A model generated the notes under the pieces. That model was not told the DNA's origin and ran no database searches. It worked only from the letters and a program-made list of their open reading frames with translations. 64,000 bases of DNA from Rhytidiadelphus loreus (taxonomy: Eukaryota > Streptophyta > Bryopsida > Hypnales > Hylocomiaceae): the NCBI GenBank assembly GCA_947034895.1, contig OX344761.1, forward strand, positions 74,337,839 through 74,401,838, in the 5' to 3' direction. Made by a program: the position numbers and the translations under genes. Shown piece by piece: positions 1-11,043 of the stretch. How positions within the stretch are numbered: position 1 is the first letter of the stretch; every line of letters begins with the position of its first letter.

Positions 1-20
1 TTTGTATTTAACTCAAAAGC

Positions 21-388
21 AGGAATTTTGTTCAAAGTGGAATTTCAGACCTCATTTAGGCATAGTAGAATACTTTTTTTTAGGAAACTTTAGACTAAGA
101 ACAATTGGGAAATAAATTTAAGTTTCAGCTCCAAAAATCCATTTTAGATTTAGATCCTTCAATCAAAAGTTATGAACAAAATTCAAAGAGGATTTGGAAG
201 GGCCATTATTTTTTTACATTGTTTCTGAATTTTGTCTATACTTTTTATTGGAGTATCTAAATCTGAAAAGAATTTTTGGAGATGAAACTTAAATTTATTT
301 TCCAACATTTTTTAGTCTAAAGTTTTCTAAAAAAAGTATACTACTATGCCTAAATGAGGTCTAAAATTCCACTTTGAACAAAATTCCT
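21..388. repeat. Foldback palindrome, about 370 bp
   Basis: The two halves are imperfect reverse complements: AGGAATTTTGTTCAAAGTGG at the left edge is mirrored at the right edge, and the match continues through 'catttaggcatag' towards a centre near 205. No coding frame is present. The internal sequence (an 'aaaagttatgaacaaaattc' type block) recurs in the foldbacks at 1930-3045 and 16438-16615, so this is a member of a dispersed foldback family. No target duplication can be judged because the left edge is close to the window edge. Confidence 0.8.
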
Positions 389-790
389 ATGTTTTCACAA
401 TGAGCGGTCAAGCTCTCATCTTCAAATTATCCCATACTTTTTGAGAATTCTTGATGGACAATACATTTCACTATAAAAACAAACTTTCTACCGTCTAATC
501 ACGAAATTTATTGTTGACCAATAAATTCATTGTTGACCAATATAATAAAATTTGATGTATTATTTTTACTTGTATTTTACTTATAATTGAATTTACATAA
601 ATTTGCACTCTATATATTACCTCAAAGTTTTTCTAAATTTTCAACATCATGAATTAATGCCTAGCTCCCTATATTATGTTGCATGTTGCTTGATAAAAAA
701 TTCTAAGTGACCCTAGGAGTAGTATTCTAGTGAAGACCTTTAGTTTATAATTGGTTTAGGCAATATCATATATATCTATACCTATATATT
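389..790. other. AT-rich intergenic sequence
   Basis: No credible open frame, RNA gene or repeat structure is visible in this stretch. Confidence 0.5.
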
Positions 791-937
791 CACTACTAGA
801 AAATTCAATTTTTTCTTTGATTGTGTTGATTTGGATATAAATCAACAATAATCTATTGATTTGGATAGAAAACTATTGATTTCTGTCCAAATCAACACAA
901 CCAAATCAACAAAAAAAACTTGAGTTTTCAAGTAGTG
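791..937. mobile_element. CACTA-type MITE, 147 bp
   Basis: The ends are CACTACTAGAAAATTCAA and its near reverse complement TTGAGTTTTCAAGTAGTG. A 3-bp direct repeat, ATT, lies immediately outside (788-790 and 938-940). CACTA termini with 3-bp target duplications are diagnostic of the CACTA (En/Spm) superfamily. It is too short to encode a transposase, so it is non-autonomous. The interior is built from copies of 'ccaaatcaac' and 'gttgattt' in both orientations. Confidence 0.85.
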
Positions 938-1929
938 ATTTTTGTATTGACAAATACATGTGCAATAGGTGTAAATAGGCACAACCAAAGTCATGAAACG
1001 TAGCTACAATTGTTGCAACAAGTAATATTTGTTGCCTTTTATATACTCCAAAGTTTTTTGTGCCATTTTTTGTATGTTGTTTATCTTCAATTGTATTATT
1101 TTAATAAGTATATAATAAGAGAGTTGATGAAGGATTTTCATAGGCATATGTTTATTTGAACTTCAAAGATGTTTAATATTAAATATAAATAAATAAATAA
1201 CTCTAATATATACAAAAATTAGTAAGGATAATTCATATCTACGGCTAATTCTAGTACAACATATTGATGATAAAATATAGAATGAATCTTAGCAAGCTTC
1301 AAATTGGAGAAAATACTAAACTTTATAGGATTCATTTCACTATTTGGCATCAATATTCTCTTAGGAAAATCAAAAATATCACAAGCTAATTTTGACATGC
1401 TCAAAGACTATGAATCATGTTGGAAGCCTTGTCAACAATCACTTGTTCAGAAAAAATTGAAGGTTTTGCGACTACAAAGAACAATTATTTTTTTAGTTGC
1501 TTGAGACATTTGCAACTAGTACTATTAGAAAATTTGTGTCCAAATCAACAAAAATCCAACAAGAAAGTATTGATTTTTTGGATTCAAGAGGTTGAGTTGA
1601 TTTGGACACTATCCAACAAAAAATTGTTGATTTCTTTATTAATTTGGAGACAAGTTGCAAAAACTGATTTTAAAAAATTGACAAATAGGATCCCAACATG
1701 TGGAATTGTCATGTCACCACATTAAAATACCACATCAACAACTTGAATACGTGGCAAGCTACATAGGCAAAAACATCAATGTAGCAAGCCACCCAAGCCA
1801 CCTACCCACATAGGCAAGTAGGTGCAAGGGTTTCAACCTTTCACCTTATAGTTGAGGTGCAAGGTCCTAAACCATTAACTCACTTATTTAAATTAGATGT
1901 TATTTTATATTTATTTCCTTCTTGTTTTC
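938..1929. other. Intergenic with CACTA-like debris
   Basis: No gene is recognised. Between about 1520 and 1640 the 'gtccaaatcaacaaaaatcc' type motifs resemble the interior of the MITE at 791-937, suggesting an eroded relative. The short open frames here have no protein-like composition. Confidence 0.4.
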
Positions 1930-2325
1930 CATTGTTTAGTAAATTCATAAGACTTTGATGGCCATTGGTGGTCATTTTGGCATAGTAAAGTAATTTTTTT
2001 CAAAAACTTTGAAATAATAAAAGTTTTAAGTGAATCTAACTTTTTCCTCCCAAAATCCATTTGTGATTCAGAGCCTCCAATTAAAAGTATTGGACAAAAT
2101 TCAAAGAGGGTGTTCAAAAATGTAAAAAAAATGTGCATTACAATGTGTCTCTGAACTTTGTCTCTAAACTTTGTCTATAACTTTTGATTGGAGGCTCTAA
2201 ATCTCTAACGGATTTTTGGAGATGAAAGTTTAATTTATCTTCCAACTTTTCTTGTATATGGTTTTTTTTTAAAGTTTTTCTACTATGCCAAAACAGTCAC
2301 CAAAGTTTTCTGTGTTTAAAAGTCA
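1930..2325. repeat. Foldback element, member 2
   Basis: Imperfect palindrome. 'gtggtcattttggcatagta' at about 1968 pairs with 'ctatgccaaaacagtcacc' near the right end, and 'gcctccaattaaaagt' pairs with 'acttttgattggaggc' near the centre. Same family as 21-388 and 2657-3045. Confidence 0.7.
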
Positions 2326-2656
2326 TTGAATTGTGAATAGTTGTTTTAAAAAAAACTACATTTTACAATATCCTTAAGCAATTATACAGAAATCCTATTT
2401 TACCATTGAAAAAAATTTGACATATGGAATCTACACACAAATGTTTTATATGTACTTCTACGAGCTTCTTTACGCACATCTTTTATATTAAAATCCATCC
2501 CATTAAGTAACATAAAGGTGGTCTATGAAGAGTTCAATGTTAGGTTCCATATGTCAAAATTATTTTCAATGACAAAATAGGATTTCTCTATCATTGCTTA
2601 AGAATATTGTAGAATGTAGTTTGTTTTTAAAAAATTAAATATTCACAATTCAATGG
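2324..2656. repeat. Palindrome linking two foldbacks
   Basis: The arms begin 'tcattgaattgtgaata' and end 'tattcacaattcaatgg'. The match continues through 'aggatttct' and 'catatgga' towards a centre near 2490. It sits exactly between two related foldbacks, so the block 1930-3045 is a palindrome flanked by two more palindromes. Confidence 0.75.
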
Positions 2657-3045
2657 TTTTTTAACTCATCACACTTTGGTGGCCAATCTGGCATAGCAAA
2701 AAAAAATTTCAAAAACTTTGAACTAAAAAAAGTTGGAAAATGAATCTAACTTTCATTTTCTTAAAACCATTTGAGATTTAAAGCCTCCAATCAAAAGTTA
2801 TAGACAAAGTTCAGAGATGATGTTTGAAAATGTCAAAAAAATTGTTCCTTGCTATCTTTCTCAAGAATTTTGTCCATAACTTTTGATTTAAGAGTCAATA
2901 TTACAAACAAATTTTTAGAAATGAAAGTTAGCTTCATTTTCCAACTTTAATTTGCTACAAATCTTTAAAAGAAAATTATTTTACTATACCCAAATGTCCA
3001 TCAATGTTTGCCGAGTTTACAAAACACCAAATTGTGAATGATTAT
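2657..3045. repeat. Foldback element, member 3
   Basis: Imperfect palindrome of the same family: 'gcctccaatcaaaagttata' pairs with 'ataacttttgattta' across the centre, and 'ggccaatctggcatagc' pairs with 'ctatacccaaatgtcc'. It has no coding content. Confidence 0.7.
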
Positions 3046-3159
3046 TATGTTTTTTAAATCCCATTGTATAGTACAAAGAATTCCAACCACAATGATTTAA
3101 ACATTGCCCAAATAATAAAAACTTAATTGAAACTCTTGCAAGTCAAAATGAACTAAAAA

Positions 3160-3335
3160 GAGTTAATTTTTTTGTTGATTTATACATTGTTTTATTCGAA
3201 TCAACAAAAAATTGTGACCATTTTGTTAACTTGTGCCAAATCAACAAATTTTTTGTAAAAACAATCAATACAATACTCAATTCAAGAAAAACTTGTCAAT
3301 ATTTTTGTTGATTTGAACATCATTTTGTAGTAGTG
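3160..3335. mobile_element. CACTA-type MITE fragment (one end)
   Basis: The right end, 'cattttgtagtagtg', matches the terminal part of the MITE at 791-937, and the interior has the same 'atcaacaaa' and 'tttgttgattt' motifs. I could not find the matching CACTAC end on the left, so the copy is probably truncated or diverged. The left coordinate is approximate. Confidence 0.5.
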
Positions 3336-4839
3336 TGGTGCTAATGTAGGAACTTGTAGAACTTGCTAAAGGCAAGTTGCAATAGTTGCAAAGTTCTACA
3401 ATGAGATTGTTTCTTATCCCATAGCCTAGTTGGAACTTCATCAATGTATTTTTTGGATGTGGTTGCTTATGTGGTATTTATTACTACATAGATTTTGTAT
3501 ATTTTACAGATTTGTATATTTTGAAATTTTAATCTCAATAATTTGTAAATTTTTGAATTTTGAATTGAGCTTCTTTTTTAGATTTCAAAAGTTCAAATAT
3601 AGATATTTAATAGATTTCACTTGTTTAGGAAACATTACAATTGCATAAGTTTTAAAGTTTCTTTGATTTTAAATGTTTTAGATTTTTATAAACTATAGAA
3701 ATCTACATATTGTAGAAATCTTAGAATTCTATTGACGAAATTCACTACATAAGAATACAACAACTTACAAGTCTTATATGTCCAACCTAATGGTACTTTT
3801 GACGATTTATAAAAGACAATTGATGTATGACAATTAAAAAAACCACAATCATTGTACAATTGTAGTCATTTTCTAGTTGAATTGTAGCTACTTTTTAGTC
3901 AAATTTTGGCTTTCTGCCACTAGAAATCAACAAGGTTGATTCTATAGAGCATAGACTTATCTACGTCAACAATTATAATGAATATTGGAACACCATATTC
4001 ATTAAAATGAGAGTTTTCCTGCAAAATGAGAGTTTTCCAATGTAATTTAAAGGAAAAACAACTTGAAATAAAAAAGTTTTAAGTCAATTTGATGAAAGGT
4101 TTTATGTCAATTTAGCTCAATTTGAGCTGAATTGACACAAAACCTTTCAAAATCAACCTAAAATTGATTGTATAGTAAGTAGCTCACATTCATTTTGAAT
4201 TTGAACTCTATTAGACTTCCATAACTTTGCTTTTCATTCTACAATTACTTTAATTTGTAACTACAACAATGTCCTCATTAGATTTGGTGCTAATAACAAG
4301 GGCCATAGTTGCAGGACAATTGCATGTTCTTTAACCAATTTTGGTGGCCATATTTTTTTTTTTAGTATAATATTTTATTATAGCATAATTAAAAAAAAGA
4401 CAAACCTAGTTTAATATTTGTTGAGGTTTGGATAACATCTTATGATGTATTGATCTTTATAGAGTATATAGTTGGATTTGAGTCCACCGATTGAAGTAGT
4501 ATTTTCTAATTTTTTTTCTTAAGACTTTAACCACACAAAGAGGAGAATTCATCATTCATTCCTACCACTCCAAGATAAAGGCAACTACTACATCCTTCAC
4601 TTATAATGCCTAAGACTAACTCTGTGGCCACTCACAATTACTAGTACAGTTGGAGTTCCTTCCACTTAATAAGGGATTCTTTCCAATGATCAAAATTATT
4701 GGGGCTTATGGTCACCAATTACATCATACGTTTTTTAGTAGGGTTACCACTAAATACTTAATAGCTCTAACAATAAACAAGCAATGATAGTGTGAACCAC
4801 CATAATAGTTCACATTTTAGAACATGAAAAATTTAAACA
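3336..4839. other. Intergenic, no gene recognised
   Basis: AT-rich sequence with only short open frames (for example 3430-3648) that are hydrophobic by base composition and resemble no known protein. The one structured item is the hairpin at 4088-4156. Confidence 0.45.
4088..4156. repeat. Short strong hairpin
   Basis: The left arm 'gaaaggttttatgtcaattt' pairs with 'aattgacacaaaacctttc', with 'agctcaatttgagct' forming the turn. The arms are about 30 bp with few mismatches. It may be a small MITE remnant or a small-RNA precursor; the sequence does not decide. Confidence 0.6.
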
Positions 4840-5390
4840 AAGTGAATTAAATTACATGTGAGGAAGTATTAAAACAATGAATTAAGCCTAAACTATAAAT
4901 TCGGGAGTTTTTCAAGAGAATACAATAGGAACTTGGGAAAATTAGTACTAAAATTTCAAAATGCAATTAGGTAAAAATGAAGGGAAAAGTCTAGGGAAAA
5001 AATGGGGATTCAAAACTAAAAAGAAGTTAAACAAGATTTGGTAGAGTAACCAAATTAGGCTAACGGAAAAATGATGATAAAATAAAAAACCAAAATAACA
5101 CTAAGTAAAAGAATGAAAGTAGAATTAAATAAAAAACCCAAAAGATAACAACTACAAACAATACTAAACCCAAATGAAAACAAAATACTAAGAGTAGGAA
5201 CTGAAATTAGAAATAAATTGCAAACCAAAAAAATAAGAAGTACACAAAATACAAAAGCAAACTAAAAACAAAAGAGTAGAAGTAGAAAATGGAACTAGAA
5301 GTAAAGTAAAAACTACCAAAAAAATAATAATAAATAGAAGCAAACACAAAAGAAGTTAGTAAACATAACCTACTATTAGTAAAACACTAA
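4840..5390. other. A-rich strand-asymmetric tract
   Basis: For about 550 bp the plus strand is dominated by A with G and C and is poor in T (runs such as 'aaaacaaaagagtagaag'). No coding frame spans it. It is probably low-complexity sequence, possibly an old expanded purine-rich repeat. Confidence 0.5.
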
Positions 5391-5705
5391 AAAGGGATTT
5401 TACAATAATTTAGGGGATTTAGCACTATATTAGCACAATTTACACCAAATTATCACAATTACAATGATTTAGCACAATTTGCACTAATTTGGCATTTCTT
5501 ACACTAAAATAACAATTTTATAGTAAATAAAGGTAGGATGAAAATAGTTAGTCAAAATTAATCCATTAGGGAGTTTGATATAGTCAATTTTAGGGTTTGG
5601 CCCTCTCTCTCCTCTCTCTTGCAACTTTGTGTGTATACGTGTTTTGGAAGAAATTGTGTGATTTATGGGTGTTTTTAGCTTAAATGGTTAGAGATTTAGG
5701 TAGTA

Positions 5706-6032
5706 AACCATGCATTAGATGTGTTTTCTATATCATGGAGGGCTCTGAGTTCCCTGCCTTTGGAAACAGTCAAAATCGGGTTCGCGCAGCGAGCTGACGT
5801 GGTCGAGAGGCGACTACGTCGAAAAAAATGAATTTTTTTTTTCAAAAAAATAAAAATGAAATTTTTTTTCTCTTTTTTTTTCATTTCAAGAGTAAATTTT
5901 TTTTTTTTTTTTTTTTTTCAATTTTTATTTATCGGGAACGCATGTTCCCTAAAACTGCGGGGGGCGGGATAGCGTCGGGAACGACCTCGAAACGGCCCTC
6001 CCGCCCCCCCAGAAAACATCTAATGCATATGG
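5706..6032 (-). mobile_element. MITE, GCATTAGATG-ended family, member 1
   Basis: The terminal inverted repeats are ACCATGCATTAGATGTG on the left and the reverse complement of CATCTAATGCATATGGT on the right. The interior is GC-rich around poly-T runs and contains 'gaaacggccctcccg' and 'gctgacgtgg', both shared (reverse-complemented or direct) with the elements at 29573-29877 and 58778-59073. That makes a three-copy family in this window; this copy is in opposite orientation. No target duplication is clear. Confidence 0.65.
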
Positions 6033-7696
6033 TAGGACAATTTGTCAAGTAGATTTCACCATTTTATGGAAGAAAATGGGTGAAAAATGGAGGGTTTTGA
6101 GGTCAGATGGAAAAGTGGTAGAGAAATAGGGATTTTTTCCGTAAGATGGGTCTACCAACTTCGACAGGCAATTGTGGGAGCATGAAGAATTGAATGGAGA
6201 CAAATTTTAGAGGGGTGGTGCGCCTTGAAGTTAGTTTTTTGAGAACCAATTTGAAGTAAGGACGAGGTTGGGGCAAGTGATTTTGTGCAAGGAGGTCTGC
6301 TGCCACCACAATTGAAGATTGCCAACTTTGACGGGAGATTGCAAAAGATGGGCAAGATAGATTCAACTAAATTTTTGGGAGGATGAAGAGAAAAAAGTCA
6401 ACTTTTCAACAACATATGGCTTGCTGAATTTGAAAAAAGGATGTAGATGGGACAACCAAATTAGTGCACGGAGGTTGGCTGCCATGCTGCGATGACTATT
6501 TTTCTCTTTTCTACTATTTTATGACGTTTTTTTTGCTATAGCAAATAATAATAAAAACTACAATAATTGTTTACAATATCTTCTTGTCTTGTTTTGATTG
6601 AATGGGTCATGCACATGCATTGAATTCTCTTGTGGAATGTGAATGTTTAAAAAGAATTACATGTATGTGAACTTTGATTTTTAGGATTTTAGGGCAAGTG
6701 TGGATGCATGTGACTTTAGTTGTTTTTTGGTGAGTTGATGTATGCTGTGATTATTTTTTAGGACTCCATTCGGCCCATTTTGGGACCAAATTAGGAGTTT
6801 TTATTGGAATTTTGATTTGGGAAGGTGTCTAAGCCTTCTAAATCATATTTTAGAGTAATTTTGGAGCATTAGGAGACATATTTGGGTGATTTAAGGGTGC
6901 TTCCCCTTTTTCACTTAGAGTCATTTAATAAAAAATCTACAAAAAATATTCATTAAGAGTCCATTGCTTGGAAGGCCAATGGATTTAGGGTCCCATGTAC
7001 TCTCCCTTACCAACTCTAGGGGTGGTTTTTCCTTCATGTAGGAAAAATCACTCACAACACCTCAAAAAAACAAGAGGGAAAGAGACTGGTCACTTCTTGA
7101 ATCTTGAATCTCTTAAAAAACTATTGTGGTTGTACTTTTTGGTTCAAGAATTGACCACTACGACAGTAGTTCATCTGCATGTCTTGTTAATGATTATGTT
7201 CTTGAGATTATTAATTGTAAGGCAATTAGCTCACCGTTGCTTTCAGATTCCCATCACCTTAGTCATATCTTGGTCATAATCTTTTTATGAATCTAATCAC
7301 CATTATGCTTTGGCCAAGATTTTTTTCCCTTCACAAATATTGTCCTTGTCTACCAAGGCCTCTTTCTCATAATTATAGATAGAAAGTTGGTTAGTCCCTC
7401 TTCTTTTCTCAATCCTCAAGCCATGAGTTGATTGGGTCCCATCAATTATTGGTCAATAAGCCTAGATTCATCCTCATGTAGAACCTTAGCCATGCTTATG
7501 CTCCCTCAGTAGGTCCTTGCTACCCTGAGTTTGTATTCTTTTATCCCAATGATGATAATTTGAATGCCTTGAATGATATACCATTTTGTGGATATGAAAG
7601 AAGGAAAGTAGGAGCTCAATTAATTGACAAGAGATTGTTTAAGTTCAATAAAGTGTACAACAACAATGATGGAAATGAAGGTAGTGCTATGGAAAA
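6033..7696. other. Intergenic, no gene recognised
   Basis: Several open frames of 60-94 codons occur on both strands (for example 6103-6366 minus and 6995-7279 plus). They overlap each other, lack recognisable motifs and have no supporting splice or promoter pattern that I can see. Confidence 0.4.
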
Positions 7697-7902
7697 CACT
7701 ATAATTTTTTTGTTTTTTTCCATGTTTAAATTGATGGATTTTAGATGACATCTAATGTACCAATTGGTCTTTTTATATCAACAATAACATCCAACGTAAT
7801 ATTTTGATGTTATATTGGGCGTTTGTATTGACATAAAAACTTAGGTTGTTCTATTGGACATAAATTAAAATCTATCACCTAAAATACAAATTTCTTATAA
7901 TG
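7697..7902. mobile_element. CACTATAA-ended MITE, 206 bp
   Basis: The ends are CACTATAATTTTTT and TTTCTTATAATG, with AAA flanking both sides (7694-7696, 7903-7905) as a candidate 3-bp target duplication. The interior 'catctaatgtacc' and 'tgacataaaaac' motifs match the MITEs at 27619-27808 and 30448-30684, placing the three in one subfamily. The last bases have drifted from perfect CACTA. Confidence 0.65.
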
Positions 7903-8000
7903 AAATGCTGAAATGCCTAATCCAATGAATCTAATGGGAATGGGAAAAATGAGAATGACCACATTTTAGTACCAAATCTAGATGAAAGTATTGAAATCAT

Positions 8001-9255
8001 GCAGGACATTAAATCCTACATTCGAAGGTGGGCCCAGCCTACCTGGCGCCTTAGTCAGACCATGGGCCCGGTCTGCCAGTCCACCTCCATCCACACACAA
8101 ACTTGACGGACGGAGTGATAGAACAACCCCGAACGGACGGAGTGACAGAACAATCCTGGACAGATGGAGCGACAGAACAACCCCGTCGACGTCCTCGTCC
8201 TGCAAACACAGGACCTGCAGGACAATGATTTTGAAAATTTTAATTTATATCCTACGCAGGGAGACGGTGGGTTTAGGGCGGCAGTTTAGGTTTTAGGAGT
8301 CTTCTTTTAACCATGAACTTATTTACATATCCCATATTCTTTGTGTTACCTTCTACCACCCCGTGTGTATATAATAAGTTGTCTTTTCAACTCATACCAC
8401 AAATCATGCATGAATGGCTTTTGAAGCAAAGTGAAATAGATGTGGAGGCATGCCACATCAACATGGGCCTATTTCAAATGGATAATTTTTTTTTAAATTA
8501 GAGAAGGACCAAGTCCAAACAATTTTTTTCAAAGTTTTACAAAAGCAACATTATGTGAAACAATTGGAACAACATTTTTTGAAGTTTTCATAGGACTTCT
8601 AAAAAAAATTGATAACACTTAAAACAAATAAAGTGTTCATTTTATTTGCAAGACCTATAGAAAGATGAATGAACACTTTATTTGTTTTAAGTGTTATCAA
8701 TTTTTTTACAAGTCCTATGAGAACTTCAAAAAATGTTGTTCCAATTGTTTCACAAAATGTTGCTTTTGTAAAACTTTGAAAAAAATTGTTTGGACATGGT
8801 CCTTCTCTAATTTTTAAAAAAAAAATCATCCATTTGAAATAGGCCCATGTTGATGTGGCATGCCTCCACATCTATTTCACTTTGCTTCAAAAGCCATTCA
8901 TGCATGATTTGTGGTATGAGTTGAAAAGACAACTTATTATATACACACGGGGTGGTAGAAGGTAACACAAAGAATATGGGATATGTAAATAAGTTCATAG
9001 TTAAAAGAAGACTCCTAAAACCTAAACTGCCGCCCTAAACCTGTCGTCTCCCTGCGTAGGACATAAATTAAAATTTTCAAAATTGTTGTCCTACAGGTCC
9101 TGTATTTGCAGGACGAGAATGTCGACGGGGTTGTTCTGTCGCTCCATCCGTCAGTTTTGTGTGTGGACGGAGGTGGGCTGGCAGACCGAGCCTGTAGTCT
9201 GACCAGGGCGCGAGGTAGGCTGGGCCCACCTTCGAATGTAGGATTTAACGTCCTG
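8001..9255. mobile_element. Foldback (Mutator-like) element with 10-bp target duplication
   Basis: A near-perfect inverted repeat about 1.26 kb long. The left arm starts CAGGACATTAAATCCTAC and the right arm is its reverse complement; the arms meet near 8650 at an 'aaataaagtgttcatt' turn. A 10-bp direct repeat, TTGAAATCAT, lies outside both ends (7991-8000 and 9256-9265). Target duplications of about 9-11 bp with long TIRs fit Mutator-like foldback elements. The left arm has roughly 50 bp extra, a tandem repetition of 'acggagtgacagaacaa' near 8104-8180. The open frames at 8313-8501 (plus) and 8807-8998 (minus) are the same sequence in the two arms and are not genes. Confidence 0.85.
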
Positions 9256-9265
9256 TTGAAATCAT

Positions 9266-9781
9266 TGCTATCACAGAAGGGAGGAAGAATTGCAAGAAGA
9301 AATAAAGATGAGATGATTGCAACATAAGAATTATATCCAAGCAAGTTCTCTGTGTAGAATAGCTTGACTTTCTAACATGAGAGGGGGAGTTGACATCCAA
9401 GCTTTGCAGTGAGTCTCAAGTGGACTTGTTAACATGTGTTAGTTGTGAGTACTCTACCAACTAGTGGTTCATCAATACCATCTTCTTCTCAAGTTGATAG
9501 GATTAGGCCTAACTTTGCATATGACACTACATACTAGGAGTAGTTTACAACCCAATCCTACAGTTAACCAATCAAACCAAAACCAATCTATCAACAAACA
9601 TGGTATTTATGAAATTTTAAAAATAAAAATAAAAATAAAAATAAATGTAAAAGAAACAAAAAAGTAAAATCATTAGCCTTTTTAGTTATATAAATGTTTC
9701 AAGATTGTATATAAATATGATGTAGAAGTTGCAATGCTTAAGTTGCAATATTAATTAATTATCAAATCAATTGTTGTAGCG
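9266..9781. other. Intergenic with AAAAAT microsatellite
   Basis: The stretch upstream of the PRP31 copy. It holds an 'aaataaaaataaaaataaaa' simple repeat near 9615-9643. Promoter elements cannot be assigned with confidence. Confidence 0.5.
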
Positions 9782-11043
9782 ATGACAACCTTAGCAGACT
9801 CATTTTTGGTTGAGTTGGATGATTTATCTATTGATGAAAATAATGATGAAGAAGTATACAAAGAGGCTATGGATGCTCAAGCTATAATCTTTAACTATAA
9901 TAATTTAGACCATGTCTCCAAATTACAAAAGAATCAACACTTTTATGATACTATAAAGAAGGTGGATAATGCGATGCTAATTGAGCCTATTTGTTCCTTC
10001 AAAAGCCAAGAAGATGATCTAGAGTACCAACTCATAATTGATTGTAGCACACTTGTTGTTGACACTGACCATGAGATTACTATTATCCACAATTTCATTC
10101 GTGACAAGTATCGTACTAAGTTTCCAGAGTTGGAATCCCTAGTGTTGCATCCGATTGATTATTCCTATCTTGTGAAGCAAATTGGGAACAAGATGGACCT
10201 TACTTTAATTGACTTGAAGAAGCCATTGCCCTCTCCTACAATTATGGAAGTACGTATTATAGCATCCACAACAAGAGGAAAGCCTCTCTTTGAAGAAGAC
10301 CTTCAAAAGACTATTGATGCTTGTAATCAGGTCCTTATTCTTGACAAAGCAAGAAAACATGTGCTAAATTTTCTAATGAATAGAATGAAATATACTGCAC
10401 CAAATCTATTAGCTATTGTTGGAAGCACAATTGCTGCAAAGCTTATTGGTATTGTAGGTGGTCTTCTTGCTCTTATAAAGATACCAGCTTGCAATATACA
10501 ACTTTTGGGTGCAAAGAAAAAGAATTTGGGTAGATTCTTAACAACAACACAACGTATATGTAAAGGTTTTGTGTTTCAATCAAAAATTGTGCAAAGTGTT
10601 CCCCCATCACTTCGACTGAAGGCTTGCCGTATAGTTGCTAATAAATGTGCATTGGCTGTTCGGATAGATTATGGAAGAAACAATCTTTCTAGCCAAATTG
10701 GAGAAACTTTTCGAAAAGAAATTGAAAAGAAGATTGAAAAGTGGTAGGAATGTCTACAGGTCTTGAAGACAATCTAAACCTCTTCTAATTCCAAATATTG
10801 ATCATATAAGAAAAAAGGTGGTGGTTGATTGAGAAAGATGATTGAAAAGTATGGCTTGATTGATAGACAAAAACTTAAAAATTAGATGAAATTTGGTATG
10901 CAAGAAGAGAGTTTCCTTGGAGATGGTTTAGAAAGAGGTTACGGAATGTTTGGCTAGGTTGGTAGTGGAAAATTCCAACTCTCTATGATTAAGAGAAGAC
11001 TTCTTACAAAAGATGCAAAAGAAATTAGAAAACACTATATAGA
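9782..11043 (+). pseudogene. PRP31: PRP31 spliceosomal factor copy, truncated
   Basis: PRP31 is a U4/U6 snRNP protein that binds the 15.5K-U4 complex and is needed for tri-snRNP assembly in the nucleus. The intact frame runs from ATG at 9782 to TAG at 10745 (321 residues). Visible landmarks are an acidic N-terminus, a NOSIC region with 'IRDKYRTKFPELESL' at residues 106-120, and the Nop-domain core with 'APNLLAIVG' (206-214) and 'IPACNIQLLG' (234-243). The frame stops at '...KKIEKW'; the next family residue is Gln, so TAG here looks like CAG to TAG. Past the stop the family's C-terminal region is still readable ('LRKM', 'EESFLGDGLERGYGMFG') but interrupted by in-frame stops at 10775, 10799, 10826, 10883 and 10955, plus a local frame slip near 10776-10807. 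Plant PRP31 is about 480-490 residues. There are no introns, suggesting a retrocopy; no poly-A tail or target duplication was found. Confidence 0.85.

Noticed and set aside
8313..8501. Identical-looking frames at 8313-8501 (plus) and 8807-8998 (minus)
   Set aside because: They are the two arms of one palindromic element and do not represent two conserved genes.
9782..10747. Treating the PRP31 frame as a complete functional gene
   Set aside because: The C-terminal third of the family is present downstream but interrupted by several in-frame stops, so the full-length protein cannot be made.
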